From: Trichosphaerium sp. ATCC 40318
Taxonomy: Eukaryota; Discosea; Flabellinia; Trichosidae
Direction of reading: 5' to 3'
NCBI GenBank assembly: GCA_038496445.1
Contig: JALMLS010000538.1
Span: forward strand, 124,001 to 188,000
Length of the DNA stretch: 64,000 nucleotides
Shown: piece by piece, positions 11,017 through 22,238 of the stretch
How positions within the stretch are numbered: position 1 is the first letter of the stretch
Layout of the letters: each line of letters opens with the position of its first letter
The notes under the pieces: model-generated
What the model was told of the DNA's origin: nothing
Database searches by the model: none
What the model saw: only the letters and a program-made list of their open reading frames with translations
Position numbers and translations under genes: made by a program

Positions 11017-13274
11017 ATGAGCGTGGAACGCCCAAAGAAAAAAAGACGTTTGGTGGAAAGAAAACGAGGTAGACTTTCTTGTATTGCTTGTCGTAACGCG
11101 CATTCAAAATGCGATGAAGGAAAGCCTTGTGGACGCTGTACTAAAAAGAATATTGAATGCGTTTACACCAAACCAGCTAGAAGAGGACCCGTTTCAAGTA
11201 CGCGCTAAAAATAAGACTGTTTCTTACATCCCTAATAATCTTTGCTTACAGATAAGATACAAAATGCGAAGTTAAAAGATCTTCAAGCACAACTCGCTTT
11301 ACAATCACGTGAGCTTGAACATTGGAAAAAGCAGTACTCCAAGCTTACAACAAACCAGGTATTGTGTTTCTTTTTGTTTGAGAAAAACCGGACCGTTTTG
11401 TTTTGTGGTTCACATTTGTTGTAAGGCCTGCATCGAGCGTTAAGCTATTTGTGCTGCTGCTATTTAACACCATTCTAATAATTGTACAGAGTGCTCTATG
11501 GAATCTGTGTTTGGACTTGAACATCTCATCGTGTGTTACAACATGGATAATGACTTACAAGAAATTATACCAACCAAAGTTTGTATGACCAAACGTCGTT
11601 GTATTGAAAGTTCTAAGTTATTGTCAAGGGCGTACCACTGCGTCACTGGAACTCAACGAACATCATATCCACTATACAAAACTGTCAAAGTAACAAAAAC
11701 TGTTCTTTGTTCACGTGCCATGTATATCAGGTTTAATGTTCTTTTTGTAGCTTGGTCTGCTGATCCAAATATATTTGAAGTCGTTTGTATCATTGCCACA
11801 GGAGCACGTCATGTTTTCCCAAGAGCATCTGACAAACTATTCGAAATATGTGAGCAAATTTATTTAAACCTTGATGATATGATTCACCCTTGTATAGCCA
11901 GTATGTCGTATGATACTCCTTGTAAATAACTTACATACGTATAGCTGGTTTAGTTCTTCTTGGGAAAGATACTGGATTTTTTTCAGGAAAGCCAGAAGTA
12001 TCTGAATACACAATAAAAGGCCAAAGTACGTTTCGTCAGTTTTCTCGATAGCAGACTTCTCGCTTATTGTTTTTTAGCTATGCTCTCTACACTTGTCAAA
12101 GATCCCTTATTTTCGTCAATGGAACATCTTCAAGTAGTAGAACGAGGATGTAAGTTATTTTCTCATCACGTGTTTACCGACAGGTACGCTTTAAGAATAA
12201 CAATTATCTTGTTTATAATTTTACTTTGTAGGGCAAATGCGCTTCAACGTATGAAACCAATAAGCGACGAACTTCGTAGACTTATATCACAGCCTACTAA
12301 ACCAAGTTTGGCGCTTGCAACCCAAGTAGTTTGGTGTTCTCTAGGAAAGGTACATATTTTTTTTCTTAACAACTTTCTTTGCTTAAGTTGTGTTCAAGAT
12401 GTGGCTTACCATTTCAAAACAAATATCATCAAAAGGAATAGAATTCCAGCTAACTAGTATAGTACGCATCAGCTCAACCTTTAGTTGGTTTTCACCAGTC
12501 TTACTAACGATACCTTGAACTAACTTCGATTAAGTCTGAAGACCAGTTTGCAGCTTTTGTACATGAACACTCTATAATAAACAAGGTTGGGCTCGAAGTG
12601 ATAGATAAACAAGAGAACGAGGAATTGTATGTGAGATTCCAAGTATTATGCGCTGGTGTTTCTGCGTTTATTTACTTTGCTGGAGGTCACACTGTTGAGG
12701 TACTTAAGGTAGGTATAGTATTGCTTAAGAAAAATAGCTAACAGACTTTACCAAGAGGAGTAAAGCCTTGTTTTATCAGCCACATCATAACTACCCTGAT
12801 TCATGCCCTCACTACAAGCACATACTACACGACTTTGGAGTCATTTCAATTCATAATCGGGACGTACCGTTCCTGAAAGAGGTAAGGACAATAGTAAACA
12901 CTTTTGTTTTTGAAGTTTACAACATGGTTAGATTATGGTTTTATTACATAGTGGATTTGACGAGTGTAAGCATTTGATAACGTACGATTAAATCTATGAC
13001 TTATTTACTAAATTACGTATTTAGATCTTTGTTTGTAATGGCAGATGACCACGGATTAGATTATGACAAAAAAAGCCTTATGAAAATATTTGGTATGGAT
13101 CAAGTGACGACAGACATTGATTGTTCTTTGGATATTAACTTTGAGAAAATACTTGATACATTGCCGCCATCAGAGAACCTTAATGAATTCCCAGAATTAG
13201 ACTTGTTTCCCAATGAGGACGAGCTAGAATTGGAGTTTTTAGATTTTCCGTTTGATGATAATTACAACATGTGA
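11017..13274 (+). CDS. Zn2Cys6 binuclear cluster transcription factor
   Basis: Residues 1-60 hold a perfect fungal-type zinc cluster: Cys22-x2-Cys25-x6-Cys32-x5-Cys38-x2-Cys41-x6-Cys48, with the usual basic loop and SKCDEGKPCGRC core. It is preceded by a basic KKKRR stretch that could serve as a nuclear signal. A coiled-coil-like linker follows (KDLQAQLALQSRELEHWKK), as in dimeric Zn2Cys6 factors. The middle exons (for example EDQFAAFVHEHSIINKVG) match nothing I recognise. The C-terminus is strongly acidic (FPELDLFPNEDELELEF), a plausible activation domain. Such factors are mostly fungal but also occur in amoebae. Several introns; exon joins between 12.4 and 13.0 kb are tentative. Confidence 0.78.
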
Positions 13275-13453
13275 CAGACTGAATTTCCGTTGGTACAGGA
13301 GGTGATGAAACAATTATTATAAGAGGATACAGAAGAGGTAGTAGTGATATAAATACTGTTGATGGAGGGCAGGGCAATGCCAAGTAAACTCAACAAGAAA
13401 AAGAAAAAGAGGAAACTGAAAAATAAACTTTTACCTTGTCACGTGATTTATTG

Positions 13454-14017
13454 TCATAAACATCTAAATTGCAACACAAGGTGAATGGTAGAATTATTTC
13501 TTATTTTGTATGATGCAAGTGTTCTATCATCTTCAAGTGCTCGACCTCCAAATATGAGACGCTGCTCATTCGGAGGTATACCTTCCATGTCAAATATACG
13601 TTCTTTCAAGTCTAACACTTTTAAAGTCGGCTCAATAGTTACATATAAAGTGCACCCAGTAAGTGTTTGTATTTTCACTCGTGTACCTAACATATCGTGT
13701 TAGTTGGTGAAACGGTAAATTGGCAGTACCATAGGTGGAGAGATTGCTATACTTTTGCCACCTGTTGGTTTTTAGACTAGTTGCAGTAAATAAAAGAAAA
13801 AACAACCGATTTAGTACCTTGGAGTAACAGGTGCATCACGTGACTTCTGAGTACTCATATTCCCTACCAACCATCTCATGGATATCTTTCGTGTGTTTCT
13901 AGCATTCTTTAGTGTATTTGAGGAAGATTATAGTACGTACTGTAAACGCATTGTTGGTACTATTGTAAACAACCCTAAAACATATTCTGCAAGGGAACCT
14001 TTAAAACAAAGTGTCAT
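13454..14017 (-). CDS. Ubiquitin-like domain protein without C-terminal diglycine
   Basis: The last exon encodes a clear ubiquitin fold: [54 protein letters not shown] and STIHLVLQF. It then stops with RCL where ubiquitin has RLRGG. Without the diglycine it should not be conjugated, so it is more likely a shuttle or adaptor. Upstream exons join in frame through a GTAC intron and give an N-terminal extension ([12 protein letters not shown]) not seen in ubiquitin. The proposed start at 14017 rests on one further in-frame GTAC intron; 13879, 13858 and 13693 are alternative starts. The ubiquitin-like part is certain, the N-terminus less so. Confidence 0.7.
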
Positions 14018-14564
14018 TGGTTTCACGCACCTGAACTTAATTTGGTTTTATCACTTTGCATTGTAACTCGTTAAGGACCTCAAGAAGTTTGGTTTGAGGT
14101 GATGTCGCGTTCACTATAACCGTATCGGAAAACTCAAAATTTTCGACCTTGGTTTTTTTCTGGAGGGTTGTTGGAGCCTATTTTTACCACCTTTTTTGGC
14201 CATTAGGAACGCGGACGAATATTCAATGATTGTGAAAAAGCGTTTAGTTTATTTCAGTGACTTTGCAAAGTATTTCAATTCACTGCAGTTTTTCTGTTTT
14301 GACGAAATTTTTGCGGTTCTGTACACCACCTTAAGAACTTTCTTGGTTTTTATTTTAAAGACATTTATTTTGAAAATACAGTTTGTACATAATGGCTAGC
14401 TATATGATTAAATCGGAGCTACGTTAACCTGAAGGTGTTTCGCTTCAAGGAAAAATCACGTGGTAGCCCAAACCATATACGCCTTTGATTTATTGATTAA
14501 ATCAGTTCTGGACATGGCTGGGTAACGGATTGTCGCGATATTATTTGTGTTCCACGATTAAAAA
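14018..14564. other. Gene-poor interval
   Basis: About 550 bases with no supported coding region. One CACGTG lies near 14458. Short ORFs here have no recognisable domains and I treat them as chance. Confidence 0.4.
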
Positions 14565-15198
14565 ATGGACAAATATCTAAATAGTTTAACAGCCGAGATA
14601 GTCTTGTCAAAGCAGGTTAATACGTTCCAAACAGCTCTAGGTCATACAGTTTTGTACATTATACAATCACAACTACGAGGAAGAATCTTGGGTGAGGTCC
14701 AAAGTAGGTTTTGATATGAGTAATATTCAAGGTATACTGCACTCCTTTTCTTTTAAAATGAAACGAATACTGCATTCCAGTGAACGACTTGTCGCCGTTT
14801 GTGCAGAGTCTTTAAATTTAAAGTACTGGCACCAATACAATGAACGGCATAATGAATAGGTCGAAGGTCATTTAGCGAATTGCCAGCAACAACGAAGATT
14901 ACTCCCCTTTTTTTTGAATAGGGTACATGTATCTCTCTGGAGCAAATATTACCTCGTAGAATCTTTCTGGTAATTCTGAGTACATTATGGGCGTTACCTA
15001 TGTTCACGTCGTATACCAAAATAATCACAGTTATGTATTGTTCTAAGAACGGCGTTTATGAAGCAAGGAAGGCCTAGTCTACTTTCAAAAGCGATATGAT
15101 TATTATTATCTTATTTTAGATACTTATTAAGGTACAAATTTGACGCTACTGATACTGCTAAAGTATCTAAGGTAAGGCTCCTTGCTGACAAATTATGA
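14565..15198 (+). CDS. Unrecognised small membrane-associated protein (exon structure unresolved)
   Basis: A plausible first exon starts at 14565 (MDKYLNSLTAEIVLSKQVNT). It can splice near 14689 to an exon encoding MKRILHSSERLVAVCAESLN. A third open stretch (about 14931-15071) encodes EQILPRRIFLVILSTLW followed by a hydrophobic segment and EARK. A last exon encodes LLRYKFDATDTAKVSKVRLL with a stop at 15198. Long open stretches bounded by AG and GT suggest a real gene with one or two membrane helices, but I could not join exons two and three in a consistent phase. A PEX11-like layout was considered but is not supported by a motif. Confidence 0.3.
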
Positions 15199-15275
15199 GA
15201 ACGATGAAATTCACGGCAAGGTTGTCAGTATTTCAAACAAAAGTGCAATAATCTGTCTGAGGTAACCAGTTTTAT

Positions 15276-18200
15276 TCAATATTTCCATGCTCTTATTGTT
15301 TCTTCAATATCATCCATTTGTTTCTTTAATCCAACCTCCCATCTTCCTGCGCTTGCTTGTAATGCTTCTGATATTGCTTGGAAAGCTGCCATTATGCTAG
15401 CTTCTGAATCAATATCTTTCATGAATGAGTCACTAATCGATTGCCAAATTTGTGGCTTGATTCTTAACCCATGCTTGGATGCCACTGTCAACACTGGTAA
15501 AAGAAATTCTGCCAGCTGTTTATCTCGTGTTCTATCGTACGCCTAAAGGCAATAGAAAAGTCAGAGTTTGCGCTTACCAGCAAAAGAGAAAGACACAAAA
15601 CGTACATTAGCTAGATTTGTGAGGCAGTGTTTCAGTTGACCAAGTTCACGTGATATGCTGTCATTAGGTAATAGCTCAATGCTATGGAACGGTCAGGACT
15701 TCATATACAAGTTATAGAGTTATATCTTACTTATCGTTTGATAGCCATGCGCCTTGAGGTTTGTAGCAACTTGTTTGAAGCATTTGAAGGAATGTGTAAA
15801 GATTCAAAGACTTTTCCATTGTTGTTGATCCACTCAATGGAAGCAATCTTAATCCTCTTGATTCCCACGCTTTCGCTTCTTCTTCTGTTACAGAATCTGA
15901 GTCCCAAATAACAGCATAAGCAGGTCTTCTAGCACTCTACATACTCTCGATTAATTCAAATCAAAAAAACACAAAAAACCTGATGTTTACCTCTAACAAG
16001 GAAGATACTTCGTCCATTATCACCTGAAAATTTTTGTCTCGCAATGAATACCCAATGAATAAAAATGTTCTATTTAGCAAAAGACCTTTCAACAGGGCTG
16101 AAATTGCTGGTCTCTTTGCGAAGTAATCTTCGTAGTCCTGAGCACCTCTTAGAAATGTACTCTTCAAAAAAAAATCCAATACCTTAGCTCCGAAAACTGA
16201 TGTTTCTGGCGCATGCACGTGTCCATGTATCTTCAAAATGTTAGTCTGTGTTCCAACAGGCATTCTTGCGACATCTAAGCGAAAGAAAGATAAGTAAAAC
16301 TGTATGTGAAGCAACTTATTAATACCTTCTGCTGAATTTATAGAAAATACTACACGCTTTATGCCTCTGTGAGCGCGCTCCAACAGGTCATCGTAGTTTG
16401 TAGTCACAATAGCTCTTAAAGGTAGTGTTGCTATAAGATAGTGCACAAGCGATGGAAGAGGCGCAGAATCCTCAGAATACCTAAGAATGGGCTAAGTTAA
16501 AACCAACGCAACATTTTATCATCTCAAAGTACCCAAGTGCATTCTGGAGTTCAGCACCGAACTTATCACCAAGCTCATTTCGTAGCGCATCAGCATACTG
16601 CAGCATACCTTAACAGAGATTTAATTTATAAACGTGTTTGTTCACATGTTGTACCATCGACATTGTCGGCAAAGCTTTCTCTCATGATGTAAGAGTTCTT
16701 TCCCATCGTTTCAAGCAACTGAGTCCAGTTCGGAAGCCCTTTGAAGCTGTTAGTACAAGCAGTTTTTAAAGATAATTAGTACCTGAAGAAGTGCTTATTC
16801 CTGCTCCAGCAAAGAGTACAAGTCTCTCAGAACTCAAATCTTGCATTAAAGTATGAATATGTCCAAGTGCTTTGTTGTTACTAAACACTCTGAAAGATCC
16901 ACTCTTAAACTGCGGTGACACATGACCTAGAGAAGCAACGCTCAATCTATGGATTACACCAGAGTATGACGTCAACACAGGAAGGATATGAGGATATAAT
17001 CTAGCTCCTAGGAAGGTAACATTAAATCAAAAAAGGAGCAAAGATTCTTAAATACCTTGTATCATTTCTTGTATTTGTGTTCGAATAATATCCTGTCTAC
17101 TATGAGTCGTGCCTCTACCTATACCAAAGAATGGAAATACAACAGTATTCACCTTGTCAGTTGGTACTTAAAAAAAGAGAAAAAAGTCAGTAATACATCA
17201 CAAAAGTAACATTCGTACAGTTTGCTCTGAGCTCTCTGTAAACATTTTTTAGCAGCTCCAAAACTGTTTGCGCTGTCACATGCCCAGACCATTCTCCTTT
17301 AAAACTGTAAACAACTTAAGAAATACCAAGATTCTTACCTCCTGGTATACATAGAACAACATCTGGTACACTTTCTGGACTATCAGGGCAGTTTTTACGA
17401 ATTTCTTCTTTAGAAATAAACTTTGCTAAAAAAACGTCAATGTCAAATTGTTTTATTTCTTAAACATCACAGAAAATACTTACCAAAACCTTGAGGAAGT
17501 CCTCCACTTTTCACAATGTCATACGCTATTTCTCAGTGTTACTTAAAAGATCAAACGAAAAAAACTACGCACACTCTCCACATCGGCCAGCTCGTCCACC
17601 GCGACCACCACGACCACCTCGTCCACCGCGGCCAACACGACCACCGCGGCCAACACGACCTCCGCGACCTCTTGTACCACGAACAGGCCTTCCACCACGT
17701 CCACTATAGTTTCTTCCTGGTCTTGAAACATTGAACTTTGTACGTAGGTAGCTAGCCATAAAAAAGTTAGAAAGAGCAAGGAGAAAGCATTGAGAATATC
17801 TACATACTGTCGGAAATCTGTTCCAAGGACACCTTCCAAGCTATCAGCTAGAAATCCTGATCCTAAGAAGCAACCACACGAGTATAATAGTACATCTGTC
17901 TTAATACAAGCCATATTTGCTCGTAAAGCAATTGGCATTTGAGATGTTAAGTGCGATGGTATTTTTTCGTTAAGAGATGAATCACTTGGCATAACTGACG
18001 TTTTAGTACGTTCGTATGATAGCTGATTACTCTCTACGCTTTGTTGAGGTGCGAAGGATGATGATCTAGCGAGAGGTAAATCGTTTGAAAAGACTGTCTT
18101 CTGTGTACCCATAACTAGTGGTTATTCTTGTTCGCTTGCGTTGTGGAGGGGATTCTCGGATATTGTAGGATGGTTCTGAGCTCTTGGATACATTACCGCC

Positions 18201-18596
18201 ATTTGCTTGTTTTATAGCAGCTCTAGCGCGTCGTAACTTAGCTCTGCGTCTATTACGCTTTTGTCCTTTGGTCAATGTTTTCGCTTGTGCCTTTACATAA
18301 CGTCAAAACGTGCTACTTAGTCTATTCTCCACATACGTCAAGTGGTACAGTCTCAATACGTATTTTCATGTCGTTCTGCGCGAGAAATGTATCTTCAATA
18401 CGCACATCATTGTGATACGCTCTGATAGCCTTATATACGTTATTATATGCGTTTACATAACCTGGGTTTGTACTTTCTCACGTAAAACGTCTTGCGCACG
18501 CGTTAACAAGTGCTGTACGTGTACGTCACTGTATTTAAACCCTAAAGCGTGCCAATTATTTGTAGATGGGTTACTACTAACATAAACCGTTGCCAT
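15276..18596 (-). CDS. Macro-like / RGG / SIR2-like (SIR2_2) fusion protein
   Basis: A protein of about 900 residues that I read as one gene across a dozen short introns. N-terminus: MATVYVSSNPSTNNWHALGF, then a very basic region (KGQKRNRRRAKLRRARAA), likely nuclear or nucleolar. Next is a macro-like domain: IALRANMACIKTDVLLYS and GSGFLADSLEGVLG, with the later strand VNTVVFPFFGIGRG. It is interrupted by an RGG-rich tract. The C-terminal half is a SIR2-like NAD-binding domain: RLVLFAGAGISTSSG, RAIVTTNYDDLLERA, the catalytic-type His in ILKIHGHVHA, FIGYSLRDKNF and RPAYAVIWDSDSVTEEEAK. It ends ASAGRWEVGLKKQMDDIEE and RAWKY. SIR2_2 domains act as NAD hydrolases or deacylases, and macro domains bind ADP-ribose, so both halves concern NAD/ADP-ribose. 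The SIR2 part is certain; the macro call and single-gene reading are inference. Confidence 0.7.
17580..17712 (-). repeat. RGG/RG-rich low-complexity tract inside the SIR2 fusion gene
   Basis: Roughly 130 bases encode tandem Arg-Gly-Gly and Arg-Gly units on the minus strand, including two near-identical copies of a unit reading GGTCGTGTTGGCCGCG. RGG boxes bind RNA and are arginine-methylation targets. The DNA is GC-rich against an AT-rich background. On the plus strand it gives a spurious proline-rich frame. Confidence 0.85.
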
Positions 18597-18712
18597 TTTG
18601 CTTTATTGGTTAATGGCTCACGCCTGATATAAAGTGGTTGGTGTGGTGAATAGTGATTCAGAAAAAATTAGACATAACGGAAAACTCTTCGAGAATTTAG
18701 TGACGTACAAAC

Positions 18713-19307
18713 ATGTCAAAGGCCATTTGGGGTAATCTAAACGAGTTGTTTTCCGCTTGACTACCTCAGCACTAGTTAATAGAGCATTGGGCATCTAGTG
18801 AAGGACACAAGTCTGAAGACGAATTTTCTTTGTTTCGTCAAAAAAAAGTCAGATGGTTAATAGAACACGTGGTCGACCTGCTCATCATAAACTTAAATTT
18901 CGGTTGTATTTTAATAGTGTCCGCCGTGTATATGGTACTTCTACACACGCAGAACAGTGCTGTGTACTTTTTAAGTTGCAAAAGTATCCGAAAGCATTAT
19001 AATTTTGTCGGCAATTCGGACACTATAAAGTGATAACGAACATGTACACGATGTCAAAAAGGTAAGAAGAGTGCCTTTTCACATAGGACTAGAACTCAGT
19101 TATCTTCTCTCTTGCTGGGACTTATTGCATAGTTAACTTATTGGCGTTCTGTTCGTAGTAGTTGCAAAAGCTGCTAAGTAAGAAACCAGGCTCACTTTTG
19201 CCATTTCTAAAAATATGTTGTCCTTGTTAATTGTTGAAAGACTACAACCACTTGATAATCCAATAATACGTAAATCGTTCAGAGAATTACAAAATAACAT
19301 AAAATGA
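18713..19307 (+). CDS. Unrecognised multi-exon gene (structure tentative)
   Basis: A short first exon (MSKAIWG) can splice at a GTAATC donor to HWASSEGHKSEDEFSLFRQ followed by KKVRWLIEHVVDLLIINLN, a helical stretch faintly like the first cyclin-box helices. A convincing last exon encodes SLLIVERLQPLDNPIIRKSF and ends LQNNIK with a stop at 19307. The middle (about 18930-19200) is unresolved: two reading frames are open and I cannot choose. It is divergent from the SIR2 fusion gene with about 115 bases between. No family is assigned. Confidence 0.3.
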
Positions 19308-19366
19308 CTAACGGTTTTTGAGGTTAAAGTAGTTTAATTTTTATAGTTAGTACAAGTGTAACACAA

Positions 19367-21928
19367 ATGGGCAATAAACCGTCCATGGACGGTACGTTTA
19401 AGCCTGGTTTAATCCAAAGAGTGAAATTAGCTCAAAAACTCTCAAAACGCTATTGTAGCCTCTAATACGCGCTATAGAATCAAACGCACCTCCTATTCTT
19501 AATTTACCGGTAGAAATATTATCACAAGTGCTACAGGTACGCCTCAACGCAATTAGCAGCGAAAACAATAACTTTTAACTAATTACAATGAGTCTTACTG
19601 TAAAAATAGGATTGTGACGCATCTAGCCTTGGTAATATAGCTCAAACTTCATCTGCGTTCAAAAGATGCGTGGAAGATGAGCACCTATGGAAGATGAACT
19701 GTCAAAACCATTTTGGAATGATAAACGCACCAATGTCACAATTTCATAGGACATGGAAGGAAATATATCAAATGAAATACACAGGCAAGCGAACAAAACA
19801 ATTTCTAAAAAAACGTGTTGTTTTTTAACAAAAAATTGAGTTTAGGTGAATACGTACCTATGGTATTTTCAAGGAGACCACTAAAACAGCAGCTTGGTAT
19901 AGTAGCACTGACACTAGTATTTTTCCCTTTCATTATGATTTACCTGACGCCCAGGATTTGCAGGTTCGTTGTTGATAGCAAACTGAATTGTTAAGAAAAT
20001 TCATCTTTTTGGTTCTTTTTGTGGACAAGTCCGTCTTACTTTACTTAGGGCACTCGTTAGACATACTATTTTGGGTAGTAAATTGGTTCTTAGCTATATT
20101 TTGAGGCCTACAGGGAGATGTACGGTTCAAGAAGTTCGGCATTTTCTAAATATCCATTTAGTTTTCGCAAATCTCATGTACTGGGGTTTTGTCTATCCTA
20201 CAGAACAGACCTTCAAGTTTATAGCATATGCTTTCGACTACAGTTGCACCGCTCTAGTCAACAATGTGATTACACCGATTGGTGATGCCGCTGTGTGGAC
20301 ATTTGACATGGTTCTTTTCCCATCAGCTGTTTTCGTGTATGACTATATTATATACCCAGTGGTCTTTACAGCAACAGAGACACTAAAATTTGCCACATAC
20401 ACTGTACCAAATTGGACATATAACAATGTTATAAAACCGACAGCAAAGTTTACATATGACTATATCCTTAGACCTACAGCTATCGGCGCTTACAACACTG
20501 CTAAGTTTATTACGCACACAGCACCTATTTGGACTTATTACAATATTATCGATCCGACACAGAAGTTCACTTATAACTACATATTGAAGCCCTCAGCTAT
20601 CGCTGCTTATGAGACTCTTAAGCTTATTACGTATACAGCACCTTTATGGATACACAACAACTGTATCGCTCCAGTAGCAAACGCTTTAAGGATTGGTTGG
20701 ATAACTGCTTGGATTAATGTTATATCCCCTGTAGTTAATGGTATAAGAAAGTTGCTAGAGTTTACTATTATAACAGCACCATTATGGATTTGGAATAAGA
20801 TTATCAAAGAACCACTTCGCTTTATCTTTGTGACAGCACCTGTTTGGATTTTTGATAATATTATTATAAGATCTGTTGATATTATTGGTAATGTCTTAGA
20901 AGCCATTGCAAGAGGGTATGTTTAATAAGATATTATATTGTTGTGCGCTTAGTCTAATGTATTTTTAGATTCTTTCGTTATGTTGTGCACCCGTTATTCA
21001 TCTTTTTGGTTCATAGGTTGTTGGTACGTTCTGAGGGTTTTTTTCTTCTTTTTTTCTTCTTTTTATATATCAGCTTCTTCTTGGCTTATATTGTCTTTTT
21101 TTTGTTTAGAATATAATAAGTGCTGTTGTCTTTACAATACGTCTTGTTGTTGATGTTTTGGGATTCACTTGGAAGAATATTATTGTGCCAATACTTCGTA
21201 CAATGTACATCGGTTTACTTGCTATTATTTGGGTCTTTAAGCTATCTGTTTCTTTCCTTTATGATAATATCTTGACACCTATTGGGCACTCCATATTGTA
21301 CGATTATTATCTAAATACTTCTTTAAATTGTAATCCACGTGCTTGTTATTAACACTTTGGTTTTTTAGGCGAACCTACAGAGTTATCGTTGGTGTGTTCA
21401 AGTTTGCTATGAGGCAATTGTTTATATTCTTCAGAACACTGTATCGATTCACTATGGTAAATATACTAAGACCAACGGGTAGATCTTTAAGGCACGTACT
21501 GTTACCTTGGATTACCAATTTTAACTTTTGCTTTAGTGCTATTTATTCTGCTATAGCTTCGTTTATTGTTTCAGTTGCAACGCAGATTACATCAATTGTT
21601 AAAGCACTTGGTAGATTCTTATTGGTTAATATACTCTCTCCAGCTGCTTCTGTCATTTCATCTATTGCTACAGCAATATTAAACCTTGTGAAACAGTTTG
21701 TGGCGGACATACTAGTACCATCTGGTAAAGCAGTAATGGATGTCTTAAAGTACTTACAATACTATAGTTTTTTTACTAGCTCATTTACTTACTATTTGTT
21801 TTAGAGAAATATTTAACACTGTCAAGGATACAAGTACCGCTGTAGCTAATATAATAAAGGATTTGCTTATAGCTATATTCAACGTTCTTCGAGATACGTG
21901 GACAGCTATAAAAAACTCTCTAGGTTGA
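19367..21928 (+). CDS. F-box protein with long proline-punctuated hydrophobic repeat region
   Basis: Starts MGNKPSMDESNAPP and reads into an F-box (LNLPVEILSQVLQDCDASSL, then FKRCVEDEHLWK) that would dock to Skp1 of an SCF ubiquitin ligase. A first hydrophobic helix follows (LGIVALTLVFFPFIMIYL). The remaining some 500 residues are a continuous series of about 20-residue units, mostly hydrophobic or aromatic, each with an (I/L/V)xP kink: NVIKPTAKFTYDYILRPTAI, NIIDPTQKFTYNYILKPSAI, WINVISPVVNG, NILRPTGRS, NILSPAAS, DILVPSGKA. It ends TWTAIKNSLG. Introns lie between units. It looks membrane-embedded or membrane-hugging. I know no family with this architecture; the function is unknown, perhaps membrane-anchored ubiquitylation. 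Confidence 0.72.
20401..20634 (+). repeat. Two 117-base (39-residue) tandem repeats
   Basis: Within the hydrophobic region two adjacent 39-residue units begin TVPNWTYNNVIKPTAKF and TAPIWTYYNIIDPTQKF and end AKFITH and LKLITY. Each holds two (I/L)xP turns. More divergent copies flank them on both sides, so these are the best-preserved members of a longer series, probably recent duplicates. Confidence 0.75.
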
Positions 21929-22238
21929 TTGTAGTGTATAAATTAATAAATGTAAAGCATCCACCATTTTGTGTTTTAGTGTTTAATCAATGGTTGCGGT
22001 ACGTACCATCTACCACCATGCCCATGACCACCAAAAGGGCTAAACCCAAAAATACCTTATTTTTTTGACAGCCATGCCATTTGGCCTCTTTTGAAAAGGT
22101 TCAATGTCCACAAATTCTTGTTTAGAACTTAGAACTTGAACCAATTTCGGACGACTGTTAATAGGGTTATTCTGTTTTTTGCAGCTATTACTTAACTCTA
22201 CGTATAGTTACCTTAAGTGTGTCGTTTGACAAAAATAG
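21929..22238. other. Intergenic
   Basis: About 310 bases between two plus-strand F-box genes. No supported ORF, RNA or repeat. It presumably holds a 3' UTR and the next promoter. Confidence 0.5.

Noticed and set aside
13878..14066. Plus-strand frame [14 protein letters not shown]
   Set aside because: It lies opposite the proposed N-terminal exons of the ubiquitin-like gene; hydrophobic by chance, no further exons.
15276..16978. Assignment of the SIR2_2 domain to a bacterial Thoeris-type defence system
   Set aside because: The gene is intron-split and has no TIR partner nearby. Only the domain family is shared, so it is described as a eukaryotic fusion protein.
17491..17734. Plus-strand Pro-Arg-rich frames
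   Set aside because: They are the antisense of the RGG tract of the SIR2 fusion gene, which fits a coherent exon chain.
18713..19307. Cyclin assignment for the gene upstream of the F-box repeat protein
   Set aside because: Only a short helical stretch resembles a cyclin box; no MRAIL-type or later cyclin motif could be found and the exon chain is unresolved.
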